Of a stretch of DNA of 64,000 bases, positions 22,318 through 33,271 are shown in pieces; position 1 is the first letter of the stretch; every line of letters begins with the position of its first letter. The notes under the pieces were generated by a model, which saw nothing but the letters and a program-made list of their open reading frames with translations, was not told the DNA's origin and searched no databases. Source of the stretch: Lasiodiplodia sp. COLG20 (taxonomy: Eukaryota > Ascomycota > Dothideomycetes > Botryosphaeriales > Botryosphaeriaceae); the NCBI GenBank assembly GCA_009801085.1, contig VNWV01000001.1, forward strand, positions 1,612,001 to 1,676,000. The letters are read 5' to 3'. Position numbers and translations under genes: made by a program.

Positions 22318-24370
22318 AAGATCGTGACCCCGAACGTGACGTGGACGTTGCTTGACCAATTCCGGCAAATCGCATGTAAGCTCTCCATTCACACTTACCA
22401 GTACCGGGAGGGTCCCCTTTGCCCAAACTCTGTCTGACAAACTACAAACTACCTCCCGAGCTTTCTCCTCGCATCTGCAATTGCTGGTGGCCATCAATAT
22501 ACCCATCAAAAACTGGCACTGACCGTTTACCGCACTCTGCAAGCCTCCTTGGGCAAAGGCCCGGAACCACATCTCGACAACAACAATGCCGTTGAAGTAT
22601 ATACTGCACGTATGGGCGAGGAGAGATGGCAGTCTGGATAGCCCACCCGGACGTTCTGGACAATGCTCCGGGAGTCCAACGGCGCCAACGATGAAATGGA
22701 CGACGAAGAGCATCTTGGCGTACATAGCCATCACTACACGGCCGTCTGTGCACATCTCCAACCGCCATTCCACGAGTGGAAGCCCTGCTTACCAACACGA
22801 GCTGGCTTTGTTCTTCCCCCACCGTGGGAAGCAAGCATTTGCCAGAATGTACTGCAAGTAGGAGAAGAGGAACAAGGACAAGGGCAAGCATATGGGGAGG
22901 GGGGCTGCGGACGAAGGCACCGCGCAGGGTTGGCAGGCCAGTATGGACATTGCTTCGTCTCAGAGAAGAAGGTGCTGAATCCCGCCTGCGGCTGTTGTTC
23001 GGTCTCGTCATCTGCTCCGCCGGCGTGGCCAGCATTGAGCTGAGGACCTGGCAAGACGTAGATACGGTTCCTTAGCGGGACTGGTGTGGCGCGGTGCTGC
23101 TGCGCAGCTTCGGCAGGACACCGTTCTTGCACGTCCATGTTGTCGTCCTGTCTGGGGCTGTTCCGTCTGCAGAAGCCGGCAGACATTGCTCATCCGCCGC
23201 CGATCCAGACGGAACGCAAGGGCTGGGAGGTTCAGGCTAGGAAGGTGAAGCTCCGGAGGATGGTGGAGAACACCCACATCCCTCTGGCGTGGACGACTTT
23301 GAAGGCAAGGGATTTCTTCAGGGCCGGCGTTTACAACCTCCACAGTCACGACATCTGGATCCAGAGAAGGCGTATGCCTTGACCTTCGACTACCATCACC
23401 ACCATGTCCGAGAACTCGCCTGCCGACAAGACGCCCCGCCCAGTATGTCCACACGAACCCCACGCGAAATCGATCAATATATAGCAAAGAGATCGGGCCG
23501 AGGCTGATCTGTGCACGATAGCATCACCACAAAGCCAGACAATAACTTCGCTTCCGACGATGAGGCCCCGACCCCAAGTGCCCGAGGCATGATGACTAGA
23601 AGTCGTGCAGACGCACATGAGAATGCCCATACATCGTCTTTATATAACTTTGCTCATGATGCCGGATGGAGTGTTCAGCAAGCGTGTGGACCTCGGCGCC
23701 CCTGCCAAGATATCGTCTGCGCGTCTCGTCGAATTTGCCTGTTGAGTTGGCACATGGGGGGGAAAATGCAGGGGGACGCCGCAGATTCGTGGGAGAGGCC
23801 GTCAACATGGCAGAGGAGCAGCGGACTAATAAAGCATGTCAGGTGCGCTGTACGAGGGCGCGGCGGGCTGCCTGCAGGGTCACGTCGCCATGATGATGAG
23901 TAGCCAGATCGTCCCCTTCGTCTTCGGCACCCGACTTCCTCGTCGACCAGTTCACGCGCGGCGACGGCTTCTGTGGCGAGCAGTGCTGACAATACCACCT
24001 CGTCTTGGCAATGGATGAAGCCTTAGACTAGTTGTGTAAAGGGCGAGGCAACTTGAGGTGGTTTCTGGCGTTGTCTGGCTTTTCAAATAGATAGCTTTTG
24101 TCCCCGACACAGTATACAAGAAACATACCATCCCACGATGAGACAAGATCTGTGCATGAGTAGCATTCGCATGTGATGGGTGGACGGCCAGATCTTTCCG
24201 TCGGGGCTGGCGACGCGAGTCACGTGCCGAGGACCACTCGGCGGGCAAGCCATAGATCTTCCACCGCACTTCCGACAGACCTTTCCACTCTACCTCACCA
24301 TCTTCTGCGCGCTCCGCCCCATCGACCAGAGCCGCAGCGCGCGGCAGATCTGGCCACGTCGTCTTGCAAC
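22318..24370. other. Stretch without a convincing gene
   Basis: About 2 kb with overlapping frames on both strands (for example 22442-23035 minus and 22663-23043 plus) that show no family or splice logic. A TATATAA near 23640 precedes no coding exon I can support. The last few hundred bases are the promoter and leader of the F-box gene at 24371. Confidence 0.4.
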
Positions 24371-25672
24371 ATGGAACGCAAAAAGTCAAGGCTCGAGGAC
24401 GCGCCGGAGGAGGTCGTCTGCGCGATCGCAGGATTTCTCGATCGATGGGAAGTCGGAGAGCTTCGGACGCTATCTCACGAGATGAACAGCAAGGTTGCCT
24501 TTGCCTGGGCGTCTTACTTTCGCCTGACGATCGTCACGTTCAACGCCAGCGACTTCTACACCCTCGCAAGCCTCTTCGATTCCGAGACCAACGCCAAGGC
24601 TGTGCGCTGTCTGGTCATCAGGCGAGCGGAGCCTCCTGAATTCGAGGATGTCGATACCCAGCAGTGGTGCTGCGGTGCCGGACAGGCTCAGTACTACCTG
24701 ACCTTGGCTTTACAGAAGATGGAGAACCTTCAGCAGCTCGTGATCGAGGGCTACTCGTTCGACATGGACCACATCAGCTGCGACCCGGCCGCTTGCGGTT
24801 ACATTCCCGCTGTCCATCGCAGCCTGCCGGCTATCTTCCAGGCCATCAAGCATAGTAGCATCTCAGTCCCTCACCTGACCCTTACGCAGCGCAGGGTGAA
24901 CTATTGTGCACGTCGGAAGCTGACACTACGCTATGAGCAAGGACTGAGCCCTTGCAAGTCCATGGTTCCTCCGCTTGCGACCGAAGTCCTAGCTAACACG
25001 AAGATCTTGGTCATCAATGTAGCATGGCCGGATCTCACCTTGCTTCGTAAGTCTCTGCAGCGCACCCAAGAATAGCATGCAGAGATTGAAGAACTGACTC
25101 TTGTAGACAACGCCCCTCCCCAGCCGCTGTTGGAGATGGTCCGAGCTGCCAAGATGGTTGAATGTCTCGACATCAGCAACGCCACGCCCTTGATGTCCGA
25201 CCTCGGAACTCTCGGGGACATCATGCCAACGACTGGCTACTCGTCCCTTCGCAAATTGAACTTGTATCGCCAGGGCATCAGCATGCAGAGTCTCATGCCC
25301 TTCCTAGAGCACAACCTACAAATCAAGAGGCTGCGCTTCAACAAGGTCCTTCTCGACGGCGGAAGTTGGCTGCCCATTCTGGAGCTTCTTCGGGACAGGT
25401 TCTCGCTCGAGCGCATCGTCTTTCACAACAACAGCTGCCAGGAGGGCTGGGTCTTCTCCAAGTGGAACGGCAAATTCGGATGGCTGGTTACGACTGACAT
25501 GGAATTCGACGGCCCGGGTTCGGAGGAATGGGTGTTCATCGATCGCAGGGACGATGGCGGTGAGAGCTTCAGCCACGCTGTTCAGGTGCACGGCATGAAG
25601 GAGGCGTTGTCCATCTTCATTGATGGATACTACGTGTCTGAACGCCGAATTGGAAACATGCCCTACTTCTAG
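24371..25672 (+). CDS. F-box protein with LRR-like C-terminal region
   Basis: Model: exon 1 24371-25046, exon 2 25107-25672, 413 residues. The intron has GTAAGT, ACTGACT and CTTGTAG, and joins in phase. Residues about 6-50 form an F-box: LEDAPEEVVCAIAGFLDRWE, then VGELRTLSHEMNSKVAFAWA. The rest has irregular leucine-rich segments (LQQLVIEGYSFDMDHIS; LRKLNLYRQGISMQSLMPFL; LERIVFHNNS), as in fungal F-box/LRR-type proteins. F-box proteins bind Skp1 and recruit substrates to SCF ubiquitin ligases; the substrate here is unknown. I chose the ATG at 24371 because it directly precedes the F-box; an open frame reaches upstream to 24173 but looks like leader. Sequence is intact. A second intact F-box gene lies at 44885-46217 and an F-box-like relic at 61.3 kb. 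Confidence 0.8.
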
Positions 25673-26596
25673 ACCCTCCAGTCAGCAATGGGTGCGGTTC
25701 TTTGGACTTGACGAGTTGGGCCCCAATACATACAAGTCTCGAAGACTTGAGCGGACGCATATCAATGGCAATGCTCCGGAAGAGATTCTTTGGATAGATG
25801 TTCCCCGCCATACAGCCTTTGTGAAGGGCACAAGTGGGGGAGGTTATTGGCCTTAGTAACTCCGTTGCCTCTAGTTATTCAAGTTGGGTGCTCCTAGACG
25901 GGAAGACCCATAGCTATAGAAAATGATATCTGAAAAGTCATGGATGGTGCTCTTGGTGCGTCAAACATACTGCATGAAGAACTGGCAGCACAATATGAAA
26001 GTGTTCTCGCTACCTATTGTGCTACCCATGCCGCATTATTCAGACTCCAATCTACTCTCTCCTCCTACCACCTCTCTAGCAATGCAAGCGCAAAAAACAG
26101 GCCGAAAAACAAAGTCTGTGTCAAGATGATGTGTCTGACTAATACGACAGCTCCCTGGAAGAGTGACGCCACCCACAAAGCCCACTCCAGATGGCCGTCA
26201 TGACTAGTCTTTCGATCCGCCGCCCGCACTCCTGTTGACGTTATTTAGACACAGCGCCCTCGTTCCTACTAGCTCAGGGACGGAGCTTCTCGATGAATGT
26301 CACATGCGACATGTCAATAAGGAAATCATCTCTCAATTGATACCGATCGGGTAGAGGATCTGCTACGGATAAGGTCCAAAAGGTCCAACAGGTTTCTCTC
26401 CAAACACCATGCCCATCCAGACCCATTGTTACCCAATCCCAGCAGCAGCTCCAATAACAACTCAAAGTCCTCTCTTGTTGTAACCGGGCCTCTCATAAAG
26501 ACCATCCGTCGTCCAAGCCGCTCCAACAAGGGAGACCAGACCCATCGCCAACAAACCTCCAACAAAAGGAGAGATATCGACCAAGGGACCAACCCA
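25673..26596. other. Intergenic stretch
   Basis: About 0.9 kb between the convergent F-box (plus) and BTB (minus) genes. It holds only short frames and presumably both 3' UTRs. Confidence 0.5.
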
Positions 26597-27757
26597 TCAA
26601 GGATTCTTCGAACGAAGATTGCGCACATGCTGCCAAATGCCAACCAGCCTCCGCAAACCATTATCATCGTACTCGCCCTCGATGACGATATCGTGCTTCG
26701 GCGGCGCGACGTTGGACAGGCGCTTGCTATACCCATCCAACTCCTCTTTCTCCTTCTGCTTGCGGCGCACGTGCTCCTCCGGGCCCTGGTTCGCGACGTG
26801 CAAGTAGTCGCAGACGAACAACAGCTCCCAATCGCCCCGCGTCTCCAGCAGCGCCAGCACGCCTCGCGTCTTCCTCCCGTCGTCCCCAACCGGTTGCGGC
26901 GACGCGTTGGGCATGTCGCGGTGGTAGTAGTAGCCGCCGCCGCCGCCTTTGCCAATCCAGGTCAGGCTGTTGATGTCGGCGGCGACGCGCTTGTCGAACT
27001 GCTCCATCTTCTGGTGCTCCCACTTGGCCTCGATCTCCCTGCACAAGCGCAGATGCGGCCGGAGCTTGTCGTACTTCTTGACATCAACCCAGAACTCTTC
27101 AGGCAGCGCGTCGCCCTGCTCTTCCAACCATCCGCGCTCCTCGAGCAAGCCCACGTGCAAGAACAGCGTCCGCAGCGGCGCGCCAGCCGGCACGCTGTCG
27201 TAGACCTCGGCAATCAAGTGCGTCGGGCGATCGCCGTCGCCCCAGCGCTGGACGACCGCGTCGACGATCGCGCTGACAACGGCGTTGTGCAGGCCGTGCA
27301 TCTCGTACACAGCCGCGAAGATGGCCGCGCCGACCAGCGTCTCCCAGCTCAACGGCACCAGGTGATCCGGCACGCGATCGGGCTCAGCCGAACGCGGCCA
27401 CAAGCGCCGCGTGTACAGCCAGCTGAGGCAGGCCGCGATGGCGTCGGGGTCCTCGTCGGGGAGGAAGTAGGTCAGTGTCGCGCCTTCGCGCCAGATGGGC
27501 TGGGCGGTGTGGGGGTCCGTGGCGAAGGCGGCGCGGAAGGCGGGGGAGGCGTGGGTGAGGAGGCCGGTGTGGATGGGGAGCGGCGTGCAGGAGAGCCCGA
27601 CGAGCAGCGTGGTGATGGCGCCCCAGGTGGTGTAGGGGGGCTGCGAGCTGTAGGGTGTCGCGCAGGCGCAGGGCTTGGTGTTGCGCGCGGCGGGGTGGAG
27701 CGTCTTCATTTTGACGGGCGACGACATGGTGGTGGAGTGCTGCTTGGAGGATGTCAT
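26597..27757 (-). CDS. BTB/POZ-domain protein
   Basis: A single exon of 386 residues from an ATG at 27757. Residues about 49-120 form a fungal BTB domain: LLVGLSCTPLPIHTGLLTHA, SPAFRAAFATD, then FLPDEDPDAIAACLSWLYTR, the helix that closes the fold. The C-terminal half is helical and charged (LEEQGDALPEEFWVDVKKYD; RKQKEKEELDGYSKRLSN) with a Gly/Tyr patch (GKGGGGGYYYHRD). BTB domains mediate dimerisation and often bind cullin-3; fungal members of this type are mostly uncharacterised. No stop or frameshift is seen. GC-rich codons give a long antisense open frame on the plus strand (26426-28213), which is a shadow over this part. Confidence 0.8.
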   Translation of the reverse strand: MTSSKQHSTTMSSPVKMKTLHPAARNTKPCACATPYSSQPPYTTWGAITTLLVGLSCTPLPIHTGLLTHASPAFRAAFATDPHTAQPIWREGATLTYFLPDEDPDAIAACLSWLYTRRLWPRSAEPDRVPDHLVPLSWETLVGAAIFAAVYEMHGLHNAVVSAIVDAVVQRWGDGDRPTHLIAEVYDSVPAGAPLRTLFLHVGLLEERGWLEEQGDALPEEFWVDVKKYDKLRPHLRLCREIEAKWEHQKMEQFDKRVAADINSLTWIGKGGGGGYYYHRDMPNASPQPVGDDGRKTRGVLALLETRGDWELLFVCDYLHVANQGPEEHVRRKQKEKEELDGYSKRLSNVAPPKHDIVIEGEYDDNGLRRLVGIWQHVRNLRSKNP

Positions 27758-28033
27758 GGGGGAGGAAGGGGAGGAGGTGGTGAGGGCGGAGGAGGTTTTG
27801 TGGGTGAGCTGCGGGCGACGGCGGCGGCGGCTTGGGCATCACCGGGCGGAGGCCGGCTAGCCTGGCTTCACTTTCGCTGTGGCAGGCTCAGGCTGTGTTA
27901 TCAGTTATCAGTGACAGAGAGCTGCCCGCGTCTTGAACAGTCTCGGAAGCCCTTCAAGCCCAATATCAGCCAGCAGTTTTGTAGCACACACTCTGCAATA
28001 CCAACCTCAAGAAACCAAGGAGCGCAACACTCC

Positions 28034-28213
28034 ATGCTCCAAAACACGATGTCCACCTCCAGCCTCGTCTTCTTCGTCTGCTGGTGGATTCTGCTTCTCC
28101 TCGTCATTCTCGGCTTCGTCTTCTTCACAAACAGTTGGACGCATGCCCGGAACAACGCCAATGGCGTCAACCGCCGTGCCCGTCGCCGCATGGCCCACCG
28201 CATGTTCGGATAA
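28034..28213 (+). CDS. Small single-pass membrane protein
   Basis: An ATG at 28034 (alternative at 28049) opens a 59-residue frame: a short Ser/Thr N-terminus, one strongly hydrophobic helix (LVFFVCWWILLLLVILGFVF) and a basic tail (NGVNRRARRRMAHRMF). The positive charges after the helix predict an N-out, C-in orientation by the positive-inside rule. It lies divergently upstream of the BTB gene, with the starts about 280 bp apart. No family recognised. A frame this short can arise by chance, but the clean helix plus basic tail argue for a real gene. Confidence 0.45.
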   Translation: MLQNTMSTSSLVFFVCWWILLLLVILGFVFFTNSWTHARNNANGVNRRARRRMAHRMFG

Positions 28214-29472
28214 GCGGCATGTTCATCCTGGACACTGGTAAGGTCTCATAGCATGAACGCAGACTACACCTGGCTGATCATTTTCATGCAGTCATAAGGC
28301 AAACTTCGGACCCGGAAGCGATTAGCGTGAGGATACTGTCGGACAGCCGGTCTCATTGTGCAAATATGCTCCTGTTATGGGTAGAGAACAGGGCCATTCT
28401 AAGCAGCACGCCTTCCGTAGAGCATTATCAATGAAGTGTTCGAGGTCCATTTATATATTTGAAGAACGTATAGAGCTTCATAAGCTATTTGTGGTGCACG
28501 GTAATATATACGCACCAGTAGCTACTAATCAGCACAATACAAACGAAGAGAGGCAAATATCATGGGATACAGTTCATATTTCGTGGACATTGTTCAGTCA
28601 CAAGACCGTTCCAGCTGACGACACCTCGAATGCTAGAATGCACCCAGATCTTTGATTATTGGAGTCAGACAAGTGATACAAGAACATGGCAAATATTCAG
28701 AATCGCGGTGCGCAGACGAGTAAGTAGCAAGGCAGCTCACATTTCACAAAGGAAGTGCTAGACGTCTAAGAATATTGTGAGTGAGAGCAGACTCTGGCTC
28801 CGGCCAGCTCAGATCTCCCATACATAGCAGTCTCACATATAGTGCCAGCATCATCTCACATTCACTCTCTATTGAAATGAGATAGCGACGAGTGCTTCAT
28901 ACAAAGCTTCACTGAGCCGCTGCGCCACGAGACCTTCGATGGTCGCAGTAGCTCAGTAGCAGCACCAATTCCAGGCAGAGCAGTGTGCAAAACTGACATA
29001 ACAAACACCGCAGCAGCACCGCACAGCCTATTAAATTCGTCAACTTGCCGGCACTGTCATCGGCTTTCCGCACGGTGCTCGAGCCAGCCGAGCGGCGCAG
29101 AGGCATCGCACAGCGCTTTGTTCCGCGCCGCTGCAGAGACGGCCGAGGAAGGCGTCGAGTGAGCAGGCTCACCATCGCGGCTCAAGTAACAGACATGCTG
29201 GAATCAGTGGTCGTGGAGTCGGTTGGATGGCGCGTGGGCAGCCAAGTCAGGAAGGCGGCGATGTAGAGAAGTGAATGCCACGATGAAACCTTCAGTCACC
29301 AGAGCCTGGCACGCATATTGTGTTCATGACGACGTGAATCGCTAACTATTCATTGAAACCACGCTTTATCAGAAGCCTCCCCTAGAAGATTCATTCCCCA
29401 ACCCAACCACGCAGTGTCCATCTTGTCATGCTTTTCCATCATCTCTGCCAGGACAGCCAGAAGGCTGTGAAT
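28214..29472. other. A+T-richer gene-free stretch
   Basis: About 1.25 kb, A+T-rich between 28290 and 28900, with no frame that looks coding. No repeat or element boundary was recognised. Confidence 0.45.
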
Positions 29473-29721
29473 TTATCGATGCCATGGCGACGGAAGACAG
29501 TAAGTGTCTTTATCGATGTCAAGCCGCCGCAGGACAGTAAGTGTCTTTATCGATGTCAAGCCGCCGCAGGACAGTAAGTGTCTTTATCGATGCCAGGTCA
29601 ACAAAAGACAGTAAGTTTCTTTATCCATGTCAGGCAAAGGCCACCCAGTAAGTGTCTTTATTGATGTCAAGCCAACAAAACACATTAAGTGTCTTTATCG
29701 ATATCAGGTCCAAGACACATC
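29473..29721. repeat. 37-bp minisatellite, 6.7 copies
   Basis: Units of exactly 37 bp start at 29473, 29510, 29547, 29584, 29621 and 29658, with a partial unit from 29695. Each begins TTATCGATGYCA (minor variants) and ends CAGTAAGTGTCT; units 2 and 3 are identical. The array abuts the 3' end of the minus-strand pseudogene at 29733. Confidence 0.95.
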
Positions 29722-29732
29722 ATGCTGTTCCA

Positions 29733-30623
29733 TCATTTCGACCGTATGAACGAAGCCTCCATCTCGTACATCTTGACCAGGCGCTCCTCCAGGTCCTCCA
29801 AGTGGGCGTCCTGCGGGAAGGACGTGCGAAGTGGTAGTGGGCTGGCAAAGGCTGCAGAACGTCTCAGAAGCATCGTAGGGGCCAGGGATGTTCTGCTTAG
29901 TGTTGTCCTTGTGGAAGCAATCCATGTAGCTTTCGATGCTCTCATCAGGCTGCCCAGCTACACGGATGTCGCGCATGTGCTCGTAGGCGAAGTGCGGAGT
30001 GGCCACTATCTCGTACTTATAGTGGCGCGGCTTTAGAGAACAGCTCGCGAGCCGCCTCGTCGTCGCGGCCCAGGAACATCTTGACCAGGCGCTCCTCGAG
30101 GTCCTGCAAGGCCTAGTGCTCATGGGCGAAGTGCGGGGTCGCCACCATCTCGTACCGATAGTGGTGGGGCCTGTCGTAGCGCCACACGCACGCCTTTCAC
30201 TTGAACAGTGCCCAAGGCTCTTCGAGGCCCAGATGGAGGGGTTCCTTCTTGATGTGCTCGAGCTTGACCGTGTAGAAGACTTTGTTGCCGGGGAACTTTC
30301 TGCTGGCGAAATCTGCAAATGCGCGTCAGTCAAAGAACATCTTTAATGCCTGAGGGTGCGGGAAGGGAAATGTTGGGTAATACCGGCGATGGAATCCATG
30401 TGGGCAGCGAGGCGGACGTACGACGTGTTGTTCGGGTCTTCGAGGAGCGCGCCGTCGCTCATGGGAGTGTAGTTCATGAGCATCTCGTGATTGCGGACGC
30501 GGATTCCGTCGGCCTGGCGGTACGTGTCAGCAGCGCATCAGTAAACTAAACCATCAAGAATATCCGGGTAAACTTACTGCAGACGCCCCAGCAAGCGCAC
30601 CTCTTCTCATCAGATATAGTCAT
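29733..30623 (-). pseudogene. Unknown fungal gene, internally duplicated and broken
   Basis: A first exon starts MTISDEKRCACWGVC (30623-30578) before GTAAGT. After CCGCCAG a second exon reads ADGIRVRNHEMLMNYTPMSD and LLEDPNNTSYVRLAAHMDSI. After TTTGCAG (with CTGAC) a third begins DFASRKFPGNKVFYTVKLEH and continues through LGLEEPWALFK. It then meets a TGA, reads KACVWRYDRPHHYRYEMVAT, meets a TAG, and goes on with LQDLEERLVKMFLGRDDEAA. A second copy of this part follows: KPRHYKYEIVATPHFAYEHM, RVAGQPDESIESYMDCFHKD and LEDLEERLVKMYEMEASF. The two stops, the frame change between the halves and a phase mismatch after exon 1 indicate a pseudogene. The intact ancestor probably encoded about 200 residues. 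Family not recognised. Confidence 0.6.
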
Positions 30624-31107
30624 GATGATTGAAGCGCCGGGTCGATCGCCCACGGAGCCTGGGCCCCCTCTCGTTTTCCGTCACATCTTTGCAGACTCCG
30701 ACCAAGCGTACTTCGACGATGATGTGATACCAGCAAGCCAGTACCGCATCACGAATAATGAACAATGCTCTGCATTGTCTCCTGTCGAAAGCTGTGGTGG
30801 AGTTCACCACCACCAGCCAACACTAGGAGGGCGTCGAAGCACGGGCCAGTAGTCTGTGAAGATCTTGATTGTGTGCATGATGTGCCCCTTCATCATCATC
30901 GGTCGTGCTGCTCATTGTATGGCTCTGATGCCGACCCGTCGCAGAAGATGGCGAGGACTCCCTCCTCGCCGTAGGTTGTAGTTATGGCGGCGACGGAGCG
31001 AGGAACGGAGGCGGAGGTGGAGGCGTTCGGCTCAGAGAGCCCGAGCAGAATCCGTGCCGCTTTAATATGCAGTGCGGCGCTGCGGAAAAAGGTGGTTATA
31101 AAAAATG

Positions 31108-31283
31108 AGGGTTTTGCGGCTCCCACAACCTCAAGGGGCTTTAAAGGTCCCCCTCGGACCATCAGAGGGCTTTTAAGGTCCCCTCCGGACCATCAGAGGG
31201 CGTTAAAGGTCCCCTCCGGACCATCAAGGGGCTTTGGGAAAGGTACCCCTCGGACCTTGAGGGTTTTATGGCTCCCACAACCC
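31108..31283. repeat. 31-bp hairpin-forming tandem repeat between direct repeats
   Basis: GGACC followed by ATCARRGGG recurs at 31156, 31187 and 31218 (31-bp steps), with a last, diverged GGACC at 31252. Each unit contains GGTCC-CCTCC-GGACC, an inverted repeat able to form a short hairpin. The array is bounded by near-identical flanks, GGCTCCCACAACC at about 31118 and 31271. Confidence 0.85.
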
Positions 31284-31359
31284 GAAGAGTGCGGTATCCC
31301 ACAAGAAAGTAAAAAAGTTAAAAAAAAAAAAACAAGAAACCGATCAACTCCCACCTATT

Positions 31360-31896
31360 CTAAACATGTTGGAGATGGACGCTATTACGAATGTTGCGTA
31401 TCCACCTCTTGGTCTCCTCCATCTGCCTGGCAATCAGCCGAGGCGCGCGCGAATTGCCAGCGAAGTGCTGGCCAGCTGGCCCGCTCTGATATCCATATTG
31501 AATAGAATATGGATAAGTTATATCGAGAATTCGCCGTGCCATGATAGCAATAAATCGAGCTTCTGAAACTCCCGGAGGAGTTTGCCTGGTAAACCAGGCA
31601 TAGTTGCATCCGGCGTGCGTGAACTCGACGCCGAGTTGGCGGACCCATGTCCGCGCCATGTGAAGGAAGTCCCATCCGGGACCTAGCAGATATAAATCTG
31701 CCATCATCGACGCCGATGGTTGATTGCCATTAACGTTACCTCCCGGACCGAAATGTTTGAATCTGATTTGGGCACACGCTGGGAGAAATGATAGACCGTG
31801 TCTATCGGCGGTGAGCAACGCTGGGAATCTCCGGTGCTGTCGAGACGGAGGACGCGATGGGGTGGTGGTCCTGGCGCTGTGGCTTGAACAAATCAA
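31360..31896 (-). CDS. Hypothetical protein, start uncertain
   Basis: A minus-strand open frame ends at 31360. The convincing part is the last 135 residues: FKHFGPGGNVNGNQPSASMM, then ADLYLLGPGWDFLHMARTWV, then GCNYAWFTRQTPPGVSEARF and RQMEETKRWIRNIRNSVHLQ. The frame reaches back to 31896 without an ATG at its end (TTG); the first in-frame ATGs are at 31707 and 31704. An intron acceptor just before the FKHFG segment (CCCAAATCAG at about 31770) would suggest a spliced 5' part, which I could not place. It lies downstream of, and on the same strand as, the gene at 32030. It may be a separate gene or lost exons of it. Function unknown. Confidence 0.4.
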   Translation of the reverse strand: MICSSHSARTTTPSRPPSRQHRRFPALLTADRHGLSFLPACAQIRFKHFGPGGNVNGNQPSASMMADLYLLGPGWDFLHMARTWVRQLGVEFTHAGCNYAWFTRQTPPGVSEARFIAIMARRILDITYPYSIQYGYQSGPAGQHFAGNSRAPRLIARQMEETKRWIRNIRNSVHLQHV

Positions 31897-32029
31897 CCTG
31901 GAGACAATTGCGTGGCCACGGCTGGATGAACGATGAGAGCGGCGCGTGACAGAGAGGATAGCGAGCTGTGGAAGAGAAGCAATAAATGCGCCTCGTCATC
32001 AAGGCGAATGGTAGGCCGATGTGATGAAC

Positions 32030-33271
32030 CTATTCACAGACGACTTTGCGCTGGGTAGAGGGAAGTTTGTTGCCTGATGCTCTTGAATCTTGACAGCAAG
32101 ACCACCAACAAGAACTCCAGTCGTAATGAGGCTTGGTGGATTGCACATCCACAAGCCGAGAAGGTTCTGCAGGGGAGCAATCTTGCAGGCGCAATGTAGC
32201 GAGCTGGAGCAGTATGGCCGTGGACGAGTGAGCTGAAGTTCTTTGTGAAGTGGAAATGCAGGTGCTGGGCGGTAGTCGGACAGCTGTGGTGGAGCATGGC
32301 GAGCTGTGGACTCGATCGTAACGCACTTGCAGATGCAGGTCGCGACGTTGTGACGAAGGAGGAGGCTCTGGGTCGATGGCGGGTAGCTTGTCTTCTGCGA
32401 AGCTGATCGGCCCTCGCAGCGTCTGGTCAGCTGCGGGATTGAGACACGAGTCCATTGACTGCTGCTGTTGCTTCAAATCCGACCACCACTTCAGGATGGA
32501 CAGCTGTGCGGCAGAGCCTGCGGCATTAGTTAGTCAGTGTTGAGACGGCAACGGCGCGAGCTGAGACTTACGATCGAAGAGCGGGTTGGACAACCGGAGG
32601 GTGAAGTAGAAGGGAAGCTGGTTGTCACTGGTGGATGCAGTGCTATGGCTGCTTCTGCTGAGCCCAAAGGTGTCGCACACGCCGAGTCGGAGGAAGATTA
32701 GCCAGCGATCGCCACGGCGCAAGATGGCAAGGCGGAGATCGGAAATCTTGAGAGCGTCGTCCTCAAAGGCAGAGAGGTAGACTTGCTGACATTCGGGGCG
32801 GAGAAGAGCTGTCAGCGGGATCCTCGGAATGCTGTTGGACTCGGTCCGATCGGCTTGCTTCAAAGAAGGCGCATTGCTCGCGATGGCTGGTGCGATTCGG
32901 TCGTAGCTGCGCTGCTGAGGTGAACATGAACGATGCTGTTGCTGCGGCTGACCACCTTGTTCCTGCGGGACCTGCTGTCGGCGGGAAAATTGATGCGCCG
33001 CCAGCGGGGCCAGGTTGTCAAGAGCCCGGCGCATATCAGAGAAGTGACGCGGGCGACAAGAGGACGGAGGGTCGCGACGACGTTGGCGGTCGTTCTCGCG
33101 CTGCGGAAAAGACTTGTAGGCGGCAAGCACAGAGGCGGGCAAGGAGTCGGAAGCAGCGCGGACACGATTGTCAGTCACAGTGCGGCGGGCACCGGTGAGG
33201 TGGGCGGTGTCAGCGTGGCTGTCGTTGCTCTCCACGGGTGACTTGGCGAATGAGGCAATGGCGGCAGGCAT
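32030..33271 (-). CDS. Hypothetical protein, two exons
   Basis: Model: exon 1 33271-32572, exon 2 32517-32030, 395 residues. The 54-nt intron has GTAAGT, CTGACTAAC and GCCGCAG, and joins in phase. The most protein-like part spans the end of exon 1 (IPLTALLRPECQQVYLSAFE, LRLAILRRGDRWLIFLRLGV, then PFYFTLRLSNPLFDR) and the start of exon 2 (SAAQLSILKWWSDLKQQQQS). The N-terminal half is basic and Gln-rich (HFSRRQQVPQEQGG region); the last 80 residues are Ser/Cys-rich and may include unspliced or shifted sequence. The start is the ATG at 33271; the frame is open further 5' but looks less natural. No family recognised. Confidence 0.5.

Noticed and set aside
26426..28213. 595-codon plus-strand open frame
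   Set aside because: It runs antisense to the BTB gene, whose domain and ATG are convincing. Only its last 59 codons, with a separate ATG, are kept as a possible small gene.
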